NCBI RefSeq assembly: GCF_000313135.1
Contig: NW_004457329.1
Location: 1,269 to 61,649 of the forward strand
From: Acanthamoeba castellanii str. Neff
Taxonomy: Eukaryota; Discosea; Longamoebia; Acanthamoebidae
DNA length: 60,381 nt
Direction: 5' to 3'
A program made the translations under genes and the position numbers. The notes beneath the pieces were generated by a model. It had not been told where the DNA came from. It did not search any database and worked only from the letters and a program-made list of their open reading frames with translations. Shown here piece after piece: positions 41,202 through 51,737 of this stretch; within the stretch, counting starts at the first letter, position 1, and each line of letters starts with the position of its first letter.

Positions 41202-44200
41202 CTAGTGATGGTGATGGCGATGAGGGGTCGCAGAGGAGTCGGCCAAAAGGGACGGGTCGATGAGGGGTGCAACGCCGGCGCCGCTGTCCGCTTCGCCTTC
41301 GGCTCCGTTGGTGCTGCTAATCTCGGCCAGCTGGCGGTGCCACATCTCGGCGTACTCGCCCTCCCGTTGCAGCAACTCTTCATGAGTGCCTCGCTCCACC
41401 ACTTCGCCCTTGCGTAGCACGAGGATCTCGTCTGTGTGTGTGAGTGTGAGTGAGTGAGCCTCCGCCATGGCCAAGTTGGCGTGGCGGTAACACGTACCGG
41501 CATCCACAATGGTGGACAAGCGATGCGCGATCACGAGCGTAGTCCGGCCCTTGCTCACTTCGCGCAGTGCGCCCTGGATCTCTTTCTCTAAAATGCCGAA
41601 AGAAGGAACACAACTGTGATTAGCGCCGGCCGCTGCTCACACAGGCCTAAAAAGAGACCAATGGCGTAACCCAGGAGCTGGGTAGTCTAGGTGTCAGGAC
41701 ACGTACCGGTGTGAGTGTCGAGGGCGGAGGTGGCCTCATCGAATATCATCACGGCCGGGTCCTTCAGGATTGCTCGTGCGATGGACACGCGTTGCTTCTC
41801 ACCTCCGCTCAGGCGCAGTCCTGCACAGTCACACGTTAGGAAAATTACACAGCGGCCGCAACGGGCCAAGATCTCGCAATAGGTGTCAGGTCCTGCGTTT
41901 GGACGGGCTCGCGATTGTGCCGTACCTCGCTCGCCGACCTTGGTCTCGTAGCCCTCGGGCAGGGACATGATGAAGTCATGGATTTGGGCCAACCGGGCAG
42001 CCGTCTCCACCTCTGCGTCAGTGGCGTCGGGTCGGCCGTACATGATGTTGTATTTGATCGTCTCATTGAAGAGCACCTGCGTAAAGGAAACATAAGTAGT
42101 GAGCATAAGCGTAACGCAGTCCCAAGTGTTGACATCATGGTACCGTATCTTGCGGAACGACGCCGATGGCCTTGCGCAGAGATCGCTGCCTGACCCGCGC
42201 GATATCCTGGTCGTCCACGGTGATCTTGCCACTATCAAGATCGTAGAAACGGAAAAGAAGGCGAGCAACTGCACGCAACGTGGGCGCATGAAGGTTAGAG
42301 TGGCACACGCCTACGCCATTGCGAGAGAGGCCAAGGCGCAGAGGGCACGTACGTGTTGATTTGCCGGATCCTGTCGGCCCGACGACCGCTACAGTGTGAC
42401 CGCTGGGAATGGTGAACGAGACATTCTTGATGATGGGCAAGTTGTCCTTGTACGAGAACGACACGTTCTTGAACTAGAGGTGGCCAAGAAACGGTAATCA
42501 CGATCGGTTAAAGCCAGATCGCAGGGTGTATGGGCAAAATGGTAAGAGAGGGAAATCGAGACGCTACCTTGACCTCGGCGTCGATGACTTCGAGACGGCG
42601 CGCATTCTCGGCATCCGCCACCTCGATGGGCTCGTCGAGGAGCGTGAAGAGGTTCTCCAAGTCGACCATCGACTGCTTGATCATACGGTAGCTGGTACCT
42701 GAACATAGTGCCGGACGTTGAGCAACAGACACAGCAACAAGACTTGTGTTGGGCAGACAAGTTACCGAGCCAGTTGAGGGGCGTGTAGAGTTGCATCATG
42801 TACGTGTTGACCAGGACAAAGTCACCAACGGTCATTTCGCCGTCCGTAGCTCGCTTGCCCTGCGCGAGCCACAATCAAGCGTAAGCACACAAGTGAACAA
42901 CGCACGGGGTGACGTAGAAATGCCGGTACCGCAAGCAGCATGACAAAGAGCGTGCCGAGGGCGATGATCATGGCCTGGCCCGAATTGAGCAACGACAGGG
43001 AGGTGGTGCTCTTCACAGCCGCCACCACCTTTTCTGTGATGGAAGCAGGGCTCAGCACACCCATCAATCAAACCGGGAGGACAGATGACATACCGTCAAG
43101 CGCTCGCTCAAAGCGTTGGGCTTCGTGTTGCTCGTTGCAGAAGTACTTGACCGTTTCTGAGCAGATTGAGACATTACGCATGAGTCGACGTTGTAGGAAA
43201 GCTTAGATGAAGAGATGAATGGCATTACCGAAGTTGATGAGCGAGTCGACAGCCTTGTTGGTCGATTCGTTGTCCTTCTCGTTCATGAGCCTGCGAAACT
43301 TGTTGCGCCATTCGGTGACCGAGATCGTGTAGGCTGGTGTGTGCGTGTGCGGAGGCGCGTGCGCGTTAATGCTTGGAGCTGATGAGGGCGCTTTTGAGTG
43401 GTGATTGCATTCTCGCTTCCAAACGGACTTACCAATGTAAGCAACGACGGTGACAAGCGTGATGATCGTGAACCAGATGTCATAGATCGAGATCAGCACC
43501 ACGCACGTCAAGCCCACCTGATCGCACACAACAGCCACACGTGGCATCAACGTCAGCGGCCTCGGCAAGGCAAGGCAAGAACTGTACCTCGACAAAGATG
43601 GGTAGAATGTTGAACAGGATCATGGACAAGAGATAACTGGAGTAAAACGAAGGTAGGGTCAGATGAAGATGGTCATAGTATTATTTGAGAGAGCAAGGCG
43701 AGATGAGACGACGCACCTGGCGCTGGAGGTGCCTCGCTCTATGGCTCGCAGGATGCCGCCGGTCTGGCGGTTCAAGTGGAAGCGCAGCGAGAGCGAGTGG
43801 AGGTGATTGAAGATGTCCAGCGAGACGGACTTCAGCGCAGCTTGCGACACCTGCACGCACGTTGCCAGGCCTTAAGATTGGCATTCATGCAAATCATAAT
43901 CTGTTGGCCCCAAAAGGAGAAGGTGCTACCTTGACGAAGATGGCATCGCGGATGTCGTTGGAGGCGCGACTGAAAAACTTGAGCACGCAGTAGGCAAACA
44001 CCCAGAAGATGGGGAAGGTAGGATCGGGTGGGGAGAGGTCGTCGACGGCCTTCTTGTAGGTGATGGGCGTGAGCACCGACCACACGTTGTTGGAAAAGAG
44101 GAACAGAAGCGAGAAGACCACTCGCAGCCGCAGGAGGTATTTGCCCTCGGGCCAGAGGTATGGCAGCAGCTTGCGGATGACCTTGAGGTTCGCCTTGAGA

Positions 44201-44331
44201 TCAGGATTTTTCTGAGGTGGCGCATTTGTAGTGCCCAGCGTGTTGCCGCCGAGAGATTCTTCGTCATCTCCCGGCAACCGCTGTGCCCCCTGCACATATC
44301 GTCGGTAGAGCGAAGTCAGCGCCGCTCCCAT
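41202..44331 (-). CDS. ABC half-transporter, ABCB6/HMT1 type, without the N-terminal TMD0
   Basis: Start [20 protein letters not shown] at 44331. The membrane domain runs through [60 protein letters not shown], and the cytosolic segment [17 protein letters not shown] with [35 protein letters not shown] and [20 protein letters not shown] are closest to ABCB6/HMT1. The nucleotide-binding domain has Walker [12 protein letters not shown]-loop VVPQD, signature [12 protein letters not shown], Walker [13 protein letters not shown] and H-loop LVIAHRLST, all intact. Relatives export porphyrins or metal-thiol complexes into vacuoles, mitochondria or lysosomes. The long TMD0 found in ABCB6 is missing; a short polar leader replaces it. 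The C-terminus ends HRHHHH, a natural His run. About 15 introns. Confidence 0.87.
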
Positions 44332-44597
44332 CTCTTGTCTTCCTGAGATTGAAACGCTTGGCCAACAAGTGCTGTGGTGGCTTTTATTTAGAAAGTCCTA
44401 TCACGCCGATAGGTGGGTTAACTCGCCGTGGGGAATTTAGAGCAGGAATTCAAAAAAGTTTGATTTTTGGTTGGGCGATTTTCGAACTGTTTCTTTGTCC
44501 ATTTTTCTTCCAGACAGAGAAGGGGAACGAAAGATCGACGCGACAGACACAAGCCGATTTTCTCTCTGCTGATTGATCATATCGGCAGAGGCTGAAA

Positions 44598-47500
44598 ATG
44601 TTTCAATGGAAGCGATTCCAGTTCTTCGAACAAGAACTAGTCAAGGAGGGCGGCTCCAGTGACAATCCGCACCAAATTATACAGGCACGCACATTTTTTG
44701 CGTTGTTATTAAATTCGATTAACTTGAACGATGCTGACCATACTCTTCCTCATAGAAATTGGACATAAATTGCTGCACCAGTGGTCGCGGCAACCTCATC
44801 TTTGGAGATATCCTTTCCAACCCCCTTCATTTTGAGTGCATTCCACACGCGCCTTCTCTCTCTTTTCATGTTTCACGCACAGCTGCCACAACAACGCACG
44901 CGCCGACACCCACACTGTACAGCACACAAAAAAGTGTATTTCCTTGACTAGTGCCTACATACTTCGGGCTTCGTCAACGTGGTGGACCGTGACTTCAAGG
45001 TCTACTCCTTCCAGGCTTTCCGCTTCTCGGTCACCCATGCCGAGCAGCTCAAGCAGGCCAACATTCTCGTCGCCATCGGTGATGACGACGATGCCATCTC
45101 GCCCACGCTCAAGGTCGCCTCCAGCGCATAGCTCCTTACAGTACCATGTCTTTGGCGGGGTTTGACTTGCGTGTGTTGGCCGTGTTTTTGGTGATCGGCA
45201 GGTGTGGAACTTGGACAAGGCCGACAAGTCTGGCAATCCTCTGTGCCTGCGGTCGATCAAGATCCAGCCGCCCGTGGGCGCCGTCGTGCCGGTGACCTGC
45301 TTGGCCGTCCTGGAGGACCTCTCCCAGGTCGCCATCGGTCTGTGCAACGGCGTGGTCCTGCTCATGCGCGACCTCGGCCACGAGCGTGCGCCCAAGCTCG
45401 TGCCTCTCTCCAATCCTTCCTATTCACCCATCACCGGTACCACCCACCCCGCACGCACTCTCAGCTTCGCGCAACGCTGACGATTCCACTCTCTCTCTCT
45501 CTCTCCTCGCGGCACGTCACCTCACCCAGGGCTGGGCTTCTCCGACGACGGCAAGGACAGGACGACGCTCTTCGCCGCCACGCCCGACTCTACTGTGGCC
45601 TACCACACGTCCCTGCAGCGGACCCCGACCGTATGTGACCCGCGCGCACTGCATCGTGTTCACGAGCTGTGCCCTGCTTGTTTCGAGCATGGCCTCACGT
45701 TATGGGGTGCAACTGCTATAGGAGGTGCTTGATGATAGAGGCTGCGAGCTGGGCCGCGCCGTGATCAGCGACACTCACGACCTCTGCATTGGCCGAAAGG
45801 AGGTACCGCCACTGGTGTCTGAATAATGCGTGGCACGGCCCACTCATGTAATTCATACCACATACAGGCGGTCTATTTCTACGAACCCGAAGGCCGCGGC
45901 CCGTGCTTCGCGTTCGAGGGCGAGAAGAAGATGCTGTCCTGGTTCCGTGGCTACCTCATTGTCGTCAGCCAGCAGGAGGTCGCCAGGTAAAATTCTTCAG
46001 TTCTCGAGCTCAACTCCTACAATGTCGCGCAGTAAGTACACATGTTGCTGCTTACGCTAACACTTGGACATCGCAGCGGACCGAAGCAAGACGTGTTCAC
46101 GATCTACGATTTGAAGAACAAGTTCATCGCCTACACGACCACCTTCACCAACATATCCTACATCGTATCGGAGTGGGGTTCTATCTTTGTTCTCACCCGC
46201 GACGGCCTGGTACGCACCGCACACGCACACGGCACATGTGAGTTTGAAATATGCTGATAGGTGTTGTGGTGAATGTGCAGCTGTACCAAGTGCAAGAGAA
46301 GGACACGCAGACGAAGCTGGAGACACTCTTCAAGAAGAACCTCTATTCGGTGGCCATCGATCTCGCCCACAGCCAGCAGTACGACTACAACTCGATCACC
46401 GACATCTTCAGGAAATACGGCGACCATCTCTACTCGTGCGCTACCCCATTCATCCTTCCTTTACCCTCCTTCTTGCCCGCTCTTCGCTGTTGACACAAGG
46501 CCTTGCGTCATTGAAGGAAGGGCGACTACGACGGAGCCATGCGCCAGTACCTGCGAACGATTAGTCGACTCGAGCCCTCCTACGTCATCCGCAAGTTCCT
46601 CGACGCCCAGCGCATACACAACCTCACCTCCTACCTCCAGGTACGTGCGAGCGAGCGTGTGACACGTGTGGCGCGTGTTGTCGCTGGTACTGACTCGTCA
46701 GAGCGCGTGTGCGCTTGTTGGTGCGCATAGGCGCTGCACGAACAAGGCTTGGCCAACGCGGACCACACGACACTGCTGTTCAACTGCTACACCAAGCTTA
46801 AGGATGTCCAAAAGCTCGACGAGTTCATCAAGGTGCGGGTGATGGTCATGTGTGTATCTGAGCTGAAATGCTGATGCGGTCGCTCGGTATAGGCGGGGTC
46901 GAACCTCAAATTCGAGGTCAAGACGGCGATCAAGGTGTGCAGACAGGCGGGCTACTTTGAACACGCGCTCTACCTCGCCAAGGTAAGATGCACGACACAC
47001 GCGACACACGCGACACCTGCTAACTTGGTGGATGCGTGTAGCGCCATAATCACCACGAGCAAGCGCTGAAGATCATTGTTGAGGATCTGAAGGACTACCA
47101 GAACGCGCTCACCTACATCGCCACCCTCAACTTCTTCGAGGTACTCAGTCTCCTTCTCTCTCCGCCGCCCGCTGGCCTCCGCTGACGTCGTGACGTCGTT
47201 GTGTCGGCACCACACCTGCACAACAGTGCGAAAAGGTGCTGAAGAAGTACGGCAAGAATCTGGTGTCGTGCATGCCCGAGCAGACCACCAACCTCCTCAT
47301 GGACCTCTGTACAAACTACAAACCCAAGGGCACTAAAGGTAATCTCTCCCCCCTCCCATCATCCGGCGATGCGAGGCGATGCTATGTAGTCGTTGGGTGT
47401 TAACGCTTGGTCTTGACTTTGTGTTGGCAGAGGCCACCGAGAGCTTTGCTCAGCCACGGCCCAAGGTGCGTTTGGCTGTTCGCTTCTCGTCAGCGCTCCA

Positions 47501-49278
47501 CTCCCGCTGAAACGGGCCGTTACACTCACCTGGCTGCTCGCTGCTGGTCTTATCTGATCTTTGGGCAGGCCAACGCCGAGGAGTTCATCCATGTGTTCGT
47601 CGGTCAGGAGGAGTGGCTGGCCAAGTTCCTCGAGTTCATCGTGCAGCAGGGTCTCGCCACCAACCTCGTCTACAACACCCTCCTCGAAATCTACCTCCGA
47701 GATGACGTACGAGACACGACGCCGTCGTTACACGCGCACCACTGCACGCGCGCCACTCACGACTCGAGTGAACTAACTATTGGGGCAGGTGGGCGACAAG
47801 GTCCCGGTCATGGCCAGGACGGAGCGTCTGAACAGAGCTATCGCGCTCCTCAATGACCCGCGGGTACCTACAAGAAATACTCTTTATGCGCGTTTGTCGT
47901 TGTTTTAGTTTCGTCTTTTCCTTCCTTTCTTTTACTCATCGTTTCTTTTTGCAGGCGCAATTTGATGAAGACCATGCGTTGGTGCTGTGCCAAATGCACG
48001 ACTTCAAGGCGGGCATCCTCGTCGTCTACGAACACCTCAAGCTGTATATGCTCTCCGCCACCGCCGCCCCTCTCGCATCACGACGGGCGTGACTCACGTC
48101 TTCGTCACCCTGCAATCCACCCACGCAGGTACCATGAGATTGTGGACTTCCATATGGAGAACAACGACTACGAACAGGTCATCAGCTCCTGCAAGAAATA
48201 CGGGTATGTGTAAATGTATGCAACCGCGCGCGACGTCGCGCACACTCACACCTCCTTTCCAATGGCACGAAAGGCCGATGGATCCGGACCTGTGGATCGA
48301 GGCCCTGACCTACTTTGCCCTCCGCGACGACGACTGCCAGCACGAGATCGGCGAGGTGCTCAACAACATCGACCGGGAGAACCTCCTGCCCCCGCTCCCC
48401 ATCATCCAGATCCTCTCGCAAAAGGTTCGCCACTTGCTCGAGCCCACGGTGCGCAGGATGGTGTTAAGAGAGACTCACTGCGCGTCACCACTATTTATTG
48501 TGGTTGTTGCCATACACCAGCCGACGACGCAGCTGGCTGTGGTCAAAGACTACATCGTGCGCAGGCTCTCGCAGGAGAATCAGCTCATCGCCGAGGATCA
48601 GCGCTGCATCAATAACTACCGCGAGGAGACGGAGAAGATGAAGAAGGAATTCGAGGAACTGCGATCGGGGTACGTGGGACACACACACACACAAGAAAAC
48701 AACACAACCAAGACTCTTTTTCCACGGTGACGGCTGCTAACATGCGGGTGGTGTGGTATGGCGTGCGACGTCGCGCAGGGCCAAGATTTTCCAGCTGCAC
48801 AAGTGCACGGCCTGTACCGGTCCCCTCGACCTGCCCTCCGTCCACTTCCTGTGCATGCACTCCTTCCACCTCAGGTGTCTCGGCGAGTACGACAAGGTGC
48901 GCAGCATTAGAGTAAGGGAATGGACTCGAGGTGATCACTGACACGCGGTGCGATTGGGATGTGTGTGTGTGTGTGTGTGTGTGTCTGCAGGAGTGCCCCG
49001 TGTGCGTGCGCAACAACAGAAAGATTTTGGAGATCAAGAAGTCCCTCGAAGAGAACTCGGAGCAGCACGAGGCCTTCTTCAGAGAGGTTCGCCCTCCCGG
49101 CCTTGCCATTAATGACACGTGTGATCGTGTTCGCTCTGGCGATGTGCACTTACGCGTCGTTTACTGTCAGTTGGACGCGGCGTCGGACGGTTTCGAGGTG
49201 GTGGCCAAGTACTTCGGACGGGGCATCTTCTCACACATGCCCAGCGTCAACGACCAGCCCCCCGTTCCACCCCAGTGA
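44598..49278 (+). CDS. VPS11: VPS11, core subunit of the HOPS/CORVET tethering complexes
   Basis: Start MFQWKRFQFFEQELVKEGGS at 44598, the typical VPS11 opening. A beta-propeller follows (FVNVVDRDFKVYSFQAFRFS, LAVLEDLSQVAIGLCNGVVL, KQDVFTIYDLKNKFIAYTTT). The alpha-solenoid includes YSVAIDLAHSQQYDYNSITD, KGDYDGAMRQYLRTISRLEP and SYLQALHEQGLANADHTTLL, with clathrin-repeat features. The C-terminal RING-H2 reads LHKCTACTGPLDLPSVHFLC, MHSFHLRCL and CPVCVRNNR. VPS11 scaffolds HOPS and CORVET, which tether late endosomes, lysosomes and phagosomes before fusion. More than 20 exons; a (GT)n tract lies in the intron at 48903-48990. Exons near 44760-44960 are the least certain. ARL8, a HOPS-linked GTPase, lies 8 kb downstream. 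Confidence 0.93.
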
Positions 49279-49359
49279 GTGTCGTGTTTGGTTTCTTGTT
49301 CTTTATTACAGCTCTCTCTCACACATACACCAGTTTGTGTGTCCACGCGTCCTAGATCG

Positions 49360-50513
49360 TCAAAAGAGCCAGGCGATTACCGACTGCCACATGGCGTGCA
49401 ACAGCGGCGTGCTGGCCGACGACACCTCGCCGCCACCGCTGGCGGTGGTCCTCGTGGCGTTGAAGAAGGCCCAGATGTGCGTGTTGGTGTGAAAGTCCGC
49501 GACGGCCGTGTTGTTGCAGCCCTCGCTTGCCACTCCGTCCGACGCGCCGGGCCACGCGTGACCGTTGCCCTCGACTGAGCACAGCACGACGTCGACCTTG
49601 GCCCCTTCGCACGGTCCGTACGACAGGCACGACCCGTGGCCCTCCACGAGATAGGTCGTCGCGCACGACCCGTTGGCCTGCCAGCGGCACGAGCACCCGT
49701 TGGCCGCCGCCATGACGTCGATGCTGGCCGGCACCGAGGTGAAGTTGACGTTGGTCGCCCCGCAGCCGAAGCCCCCCTCGAAGGGAATGTTGAGGTCGGC
49801 CAGGCCGTGGACCGCCAGCACCGGCACGGGCCGCGACGGCGTGCAAGGGCTGAACTCGAGCACGCCCTCCACGGGCGCGATGGCCGCCAGTCGGTGGGAG
49901 AGCTCGCAGGCCAGGCGATAGGACATGATGGCGCCGTTGGACATGCCGGCGGCGAACACGGCCGAGGTGTCGATGCAGAGGCTCGCCTCGAGGTGGTCCA
50001 GCAGAGCCGACACGAACCCGACGTCGTCCACGCCGAGGTTGGCCGACGGGTTGCAGCACGCCCCGCCGTTCCACGACGTCAGGGTCGATACGCGCCATGC
50101 GTCGGGGTAGACCACGATGAAGTTGTTGGCCTCCGCCGTCTCGTCCTGGTTGTGTGTTGATGACGATGATGTGAGCTTTGGATTACCCTTCACCCCGCCT
50201 ATCTAAGTACCATCTTGTAGGCCTTTTGGGCCTGCTGGCCGGTGCCGAAGCCGCCGTGGAAGAGGAGCACGACGGCCGAGGGCTGGTCGGACCGATAGCC
50301 GGGCGGCACGTAGACAGTGAAGGTGCGGTTGCGGTCGTCCGGTGCCACGAGCTGGCCCTGGGTGGAGTTGTTGGCGGGATATGGGGAGGCGGCACCGGCA
50401 GATGCAGTGCAGCCACCCGACGCCGTCGCGCCGGCCGCCCCCCTTACGCCAAACGGCACGAAGGCCGCGAGGGCGAGCACAACGAAGAAGAGCGAGAGAT
50501 GGTGGTGCGGCAT
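49360..50513 (-). CDS. Secreted CE1/LpqC-type esterase (PHB depolymerase / feruloyl esterase family)
   Basis: Two exons (50513-50211 and 50145-49360) encode 362 residues. The signal peptide is HHHLSLFFVVLALAAFVPFG. The alpha/beta-hydrolase core has RTFTVYVPPGYRSDQPSAVV, LLFHGGFGTGQQAQKAYKM and VVYPDAWRVSTLTSWNGGAC. The nucleophile elbow is GMSNGA (Ser about 170). The acid is in VHGLADLNIPF (Asp about 218) and the His in GNGHAWPG (about 297). Many Cys residues (ACC, CGC, CSCRW, GSC) suggest an extracellular, disulfide-bonded enzyme. Relatives cleave polyhydroxybutyrate, feruloyl-sugar or acetyl esters, fitting a feeding amoeba that degrades bacterial or plant material. The gene may be of bacterial origin but has one intron. 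It converges with VPS11 across only 81 bases. Confidence 0.85.
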
Positions 50514-50988
50514 GAAGGGGCTCGAAATGAAAATGGAACATTTGGACGTTGCGCCGTGTCCAGATCCTGGTGGGGTTGATGTCGGGCTCTTGGTCCCCGA
50601 CACCACCTGAGCTACTTCCGTATTGGCCAAGTAATAACCCAACATGTTCTCGTCAGGACTGGCATTCTTTCGTGTGTTGGTGAAGGGAATGGTGCCCCAT
50701 ACACCGCCGTTGGCTGAGAATTGTTGACATTCTTTCCCACAAGGTACCAGTCCCCGCAAGACAAGATCTGCGGCAGCTCACGTTTTGCTTCAGAAGGTTA
50801 TGGGAACACCGGAAACGACAAAGAAGAGACCAGGGGGACTCCGCAATTTAAAGCTCACCCAGTTGGTGAGTGGGTAGATGAAGATGGTGTGGTGGTGAAG
50901 CTGCCACGGGGGCCAATAATAAGTTTTGCCACAAAAACAAAAGGCGGGAAAACGCTGAACGCAACTTGGCTGCGCCATTTCCTCAACT
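50514..50988. other. Intergenic region between divergent esterase and small orphan gene
   Basis: 475 bases. A plus-strand open frame at 50721-51020 contains protein-like sequence (WVDEDGVVVKLPRGP) but has no ATG and an upstream in-frame stop, so it is not called a gene. It could be a remnant exon or a 5' exon of the gene at 50989 in a different splice form. No other feature seen. Confidence 0.35.
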
Positions 50989-51673
50989 ATGGATTTGCTG
51001 AGTTGGCATGGCTTAGTGCAAGGTATGTCCACTGGTTACGATGCTGGTTCTCATCGATTTGCATCTTTAACATCAATTATCTTGTCGATTGTTGGCAGAG
51101 CATTTGTTGGCGCCTGGCGGGGCTGCAATCGATGGTGCTGCCCTCATGTCTCCTCAAGGCCACGTCCTTTATGCCTTCGGCTCGCTCCAATCTGCCTTCT
51201 CCTTCGCGGTTCAGGGGCAAGATGAGGAAGCGAAGGATGCCGTCGTGCGACAGCAGTTCGTGGGCCTGTTCGCTCACCAGTTCAACGCCGACAAGAGGGT
51301 CGAGCGCTTGCAACGCGTAATGGCACGCATAGAGCCCCAAGACGGCGCCACTTCGTCGTGCGGTCTCGACGTCGACACCAACCTCGAGGAAGACGACTCC
51401 AACCCCCTCGGCTTCACCAAGGGCCAAGACAGGAAGAGGGCGTGCGTAACGCAGGAGGGCTTCGAGCTGCTGGGCCAGAAGCTGGCCGTGTGCAGAGCCG
51501 ACACGCACCGGGTGCTTGCCATCTCGGCGCACAAAGGCCGCGGCCTGGTGGTCCACCGACTGGCAAACAAGGGCGACGTCGCGCTACTCCTCACCTTCGC
51601 CCCGGCACGACCCCACACCACCCAACGCATCGTCGGCCTCGCCGACCGCTTCGCCGACATGCTGCGTCGATGA
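50989..51673 (+). CDS. Small orphan protein with a possible roadblock/profilin-like fold
   Basis: Two exons: MDLLSWHGLVQ, an intron from 51021 to 51099 in phase 1, then EHLLAPGGAAIDGAALMSPQ and onward. The second exon gives GHVLYAFGSLQSAFSFAVQG, QQFVGLFAHQFNADKRVERL, a polar segment (SSCGLDVDTNLEEDDSNPLG), then THRVLAISAHKGRGLVVHRL and GDVALLLTFAPARPHTTQRI, ending FADMLRR. About 200 residues, no signal peptide or span. The alternation of short helices with strands GAALMSPQGHVLYAFG, VLAISAHKGRGLVVHRL and VALLLTFA resembles small roadblock/longin-type GTPase-regulator folds, but this is a visual impression without a family match. Ends 64 bases from the convergent Nudix gene. Confidence 0.6.
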
Positions 51674-51737
51674 AGAGAAGAGAGCTCGTGGAACGTCGTG
51701 TTGGCTGCAATAGAAGGAGAAGAGAACGCCCGATGGC

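Noticed and set aside
41202..41222. C-terminal His run as a sign of vector or tagged construct
   Set aside because: The codons are mixed CAC/CAT, read HRHHHH, follow natural sequence and sit in a gene with introns.
50721..51020. Separate gene at 50721 (WVDEDGVVVKLPRGP frame)
   Set aside because: It has no ATG, an in-frame stop just upstream and no acceptor that supplies a start; the phase-consistent gene begins at 50989.
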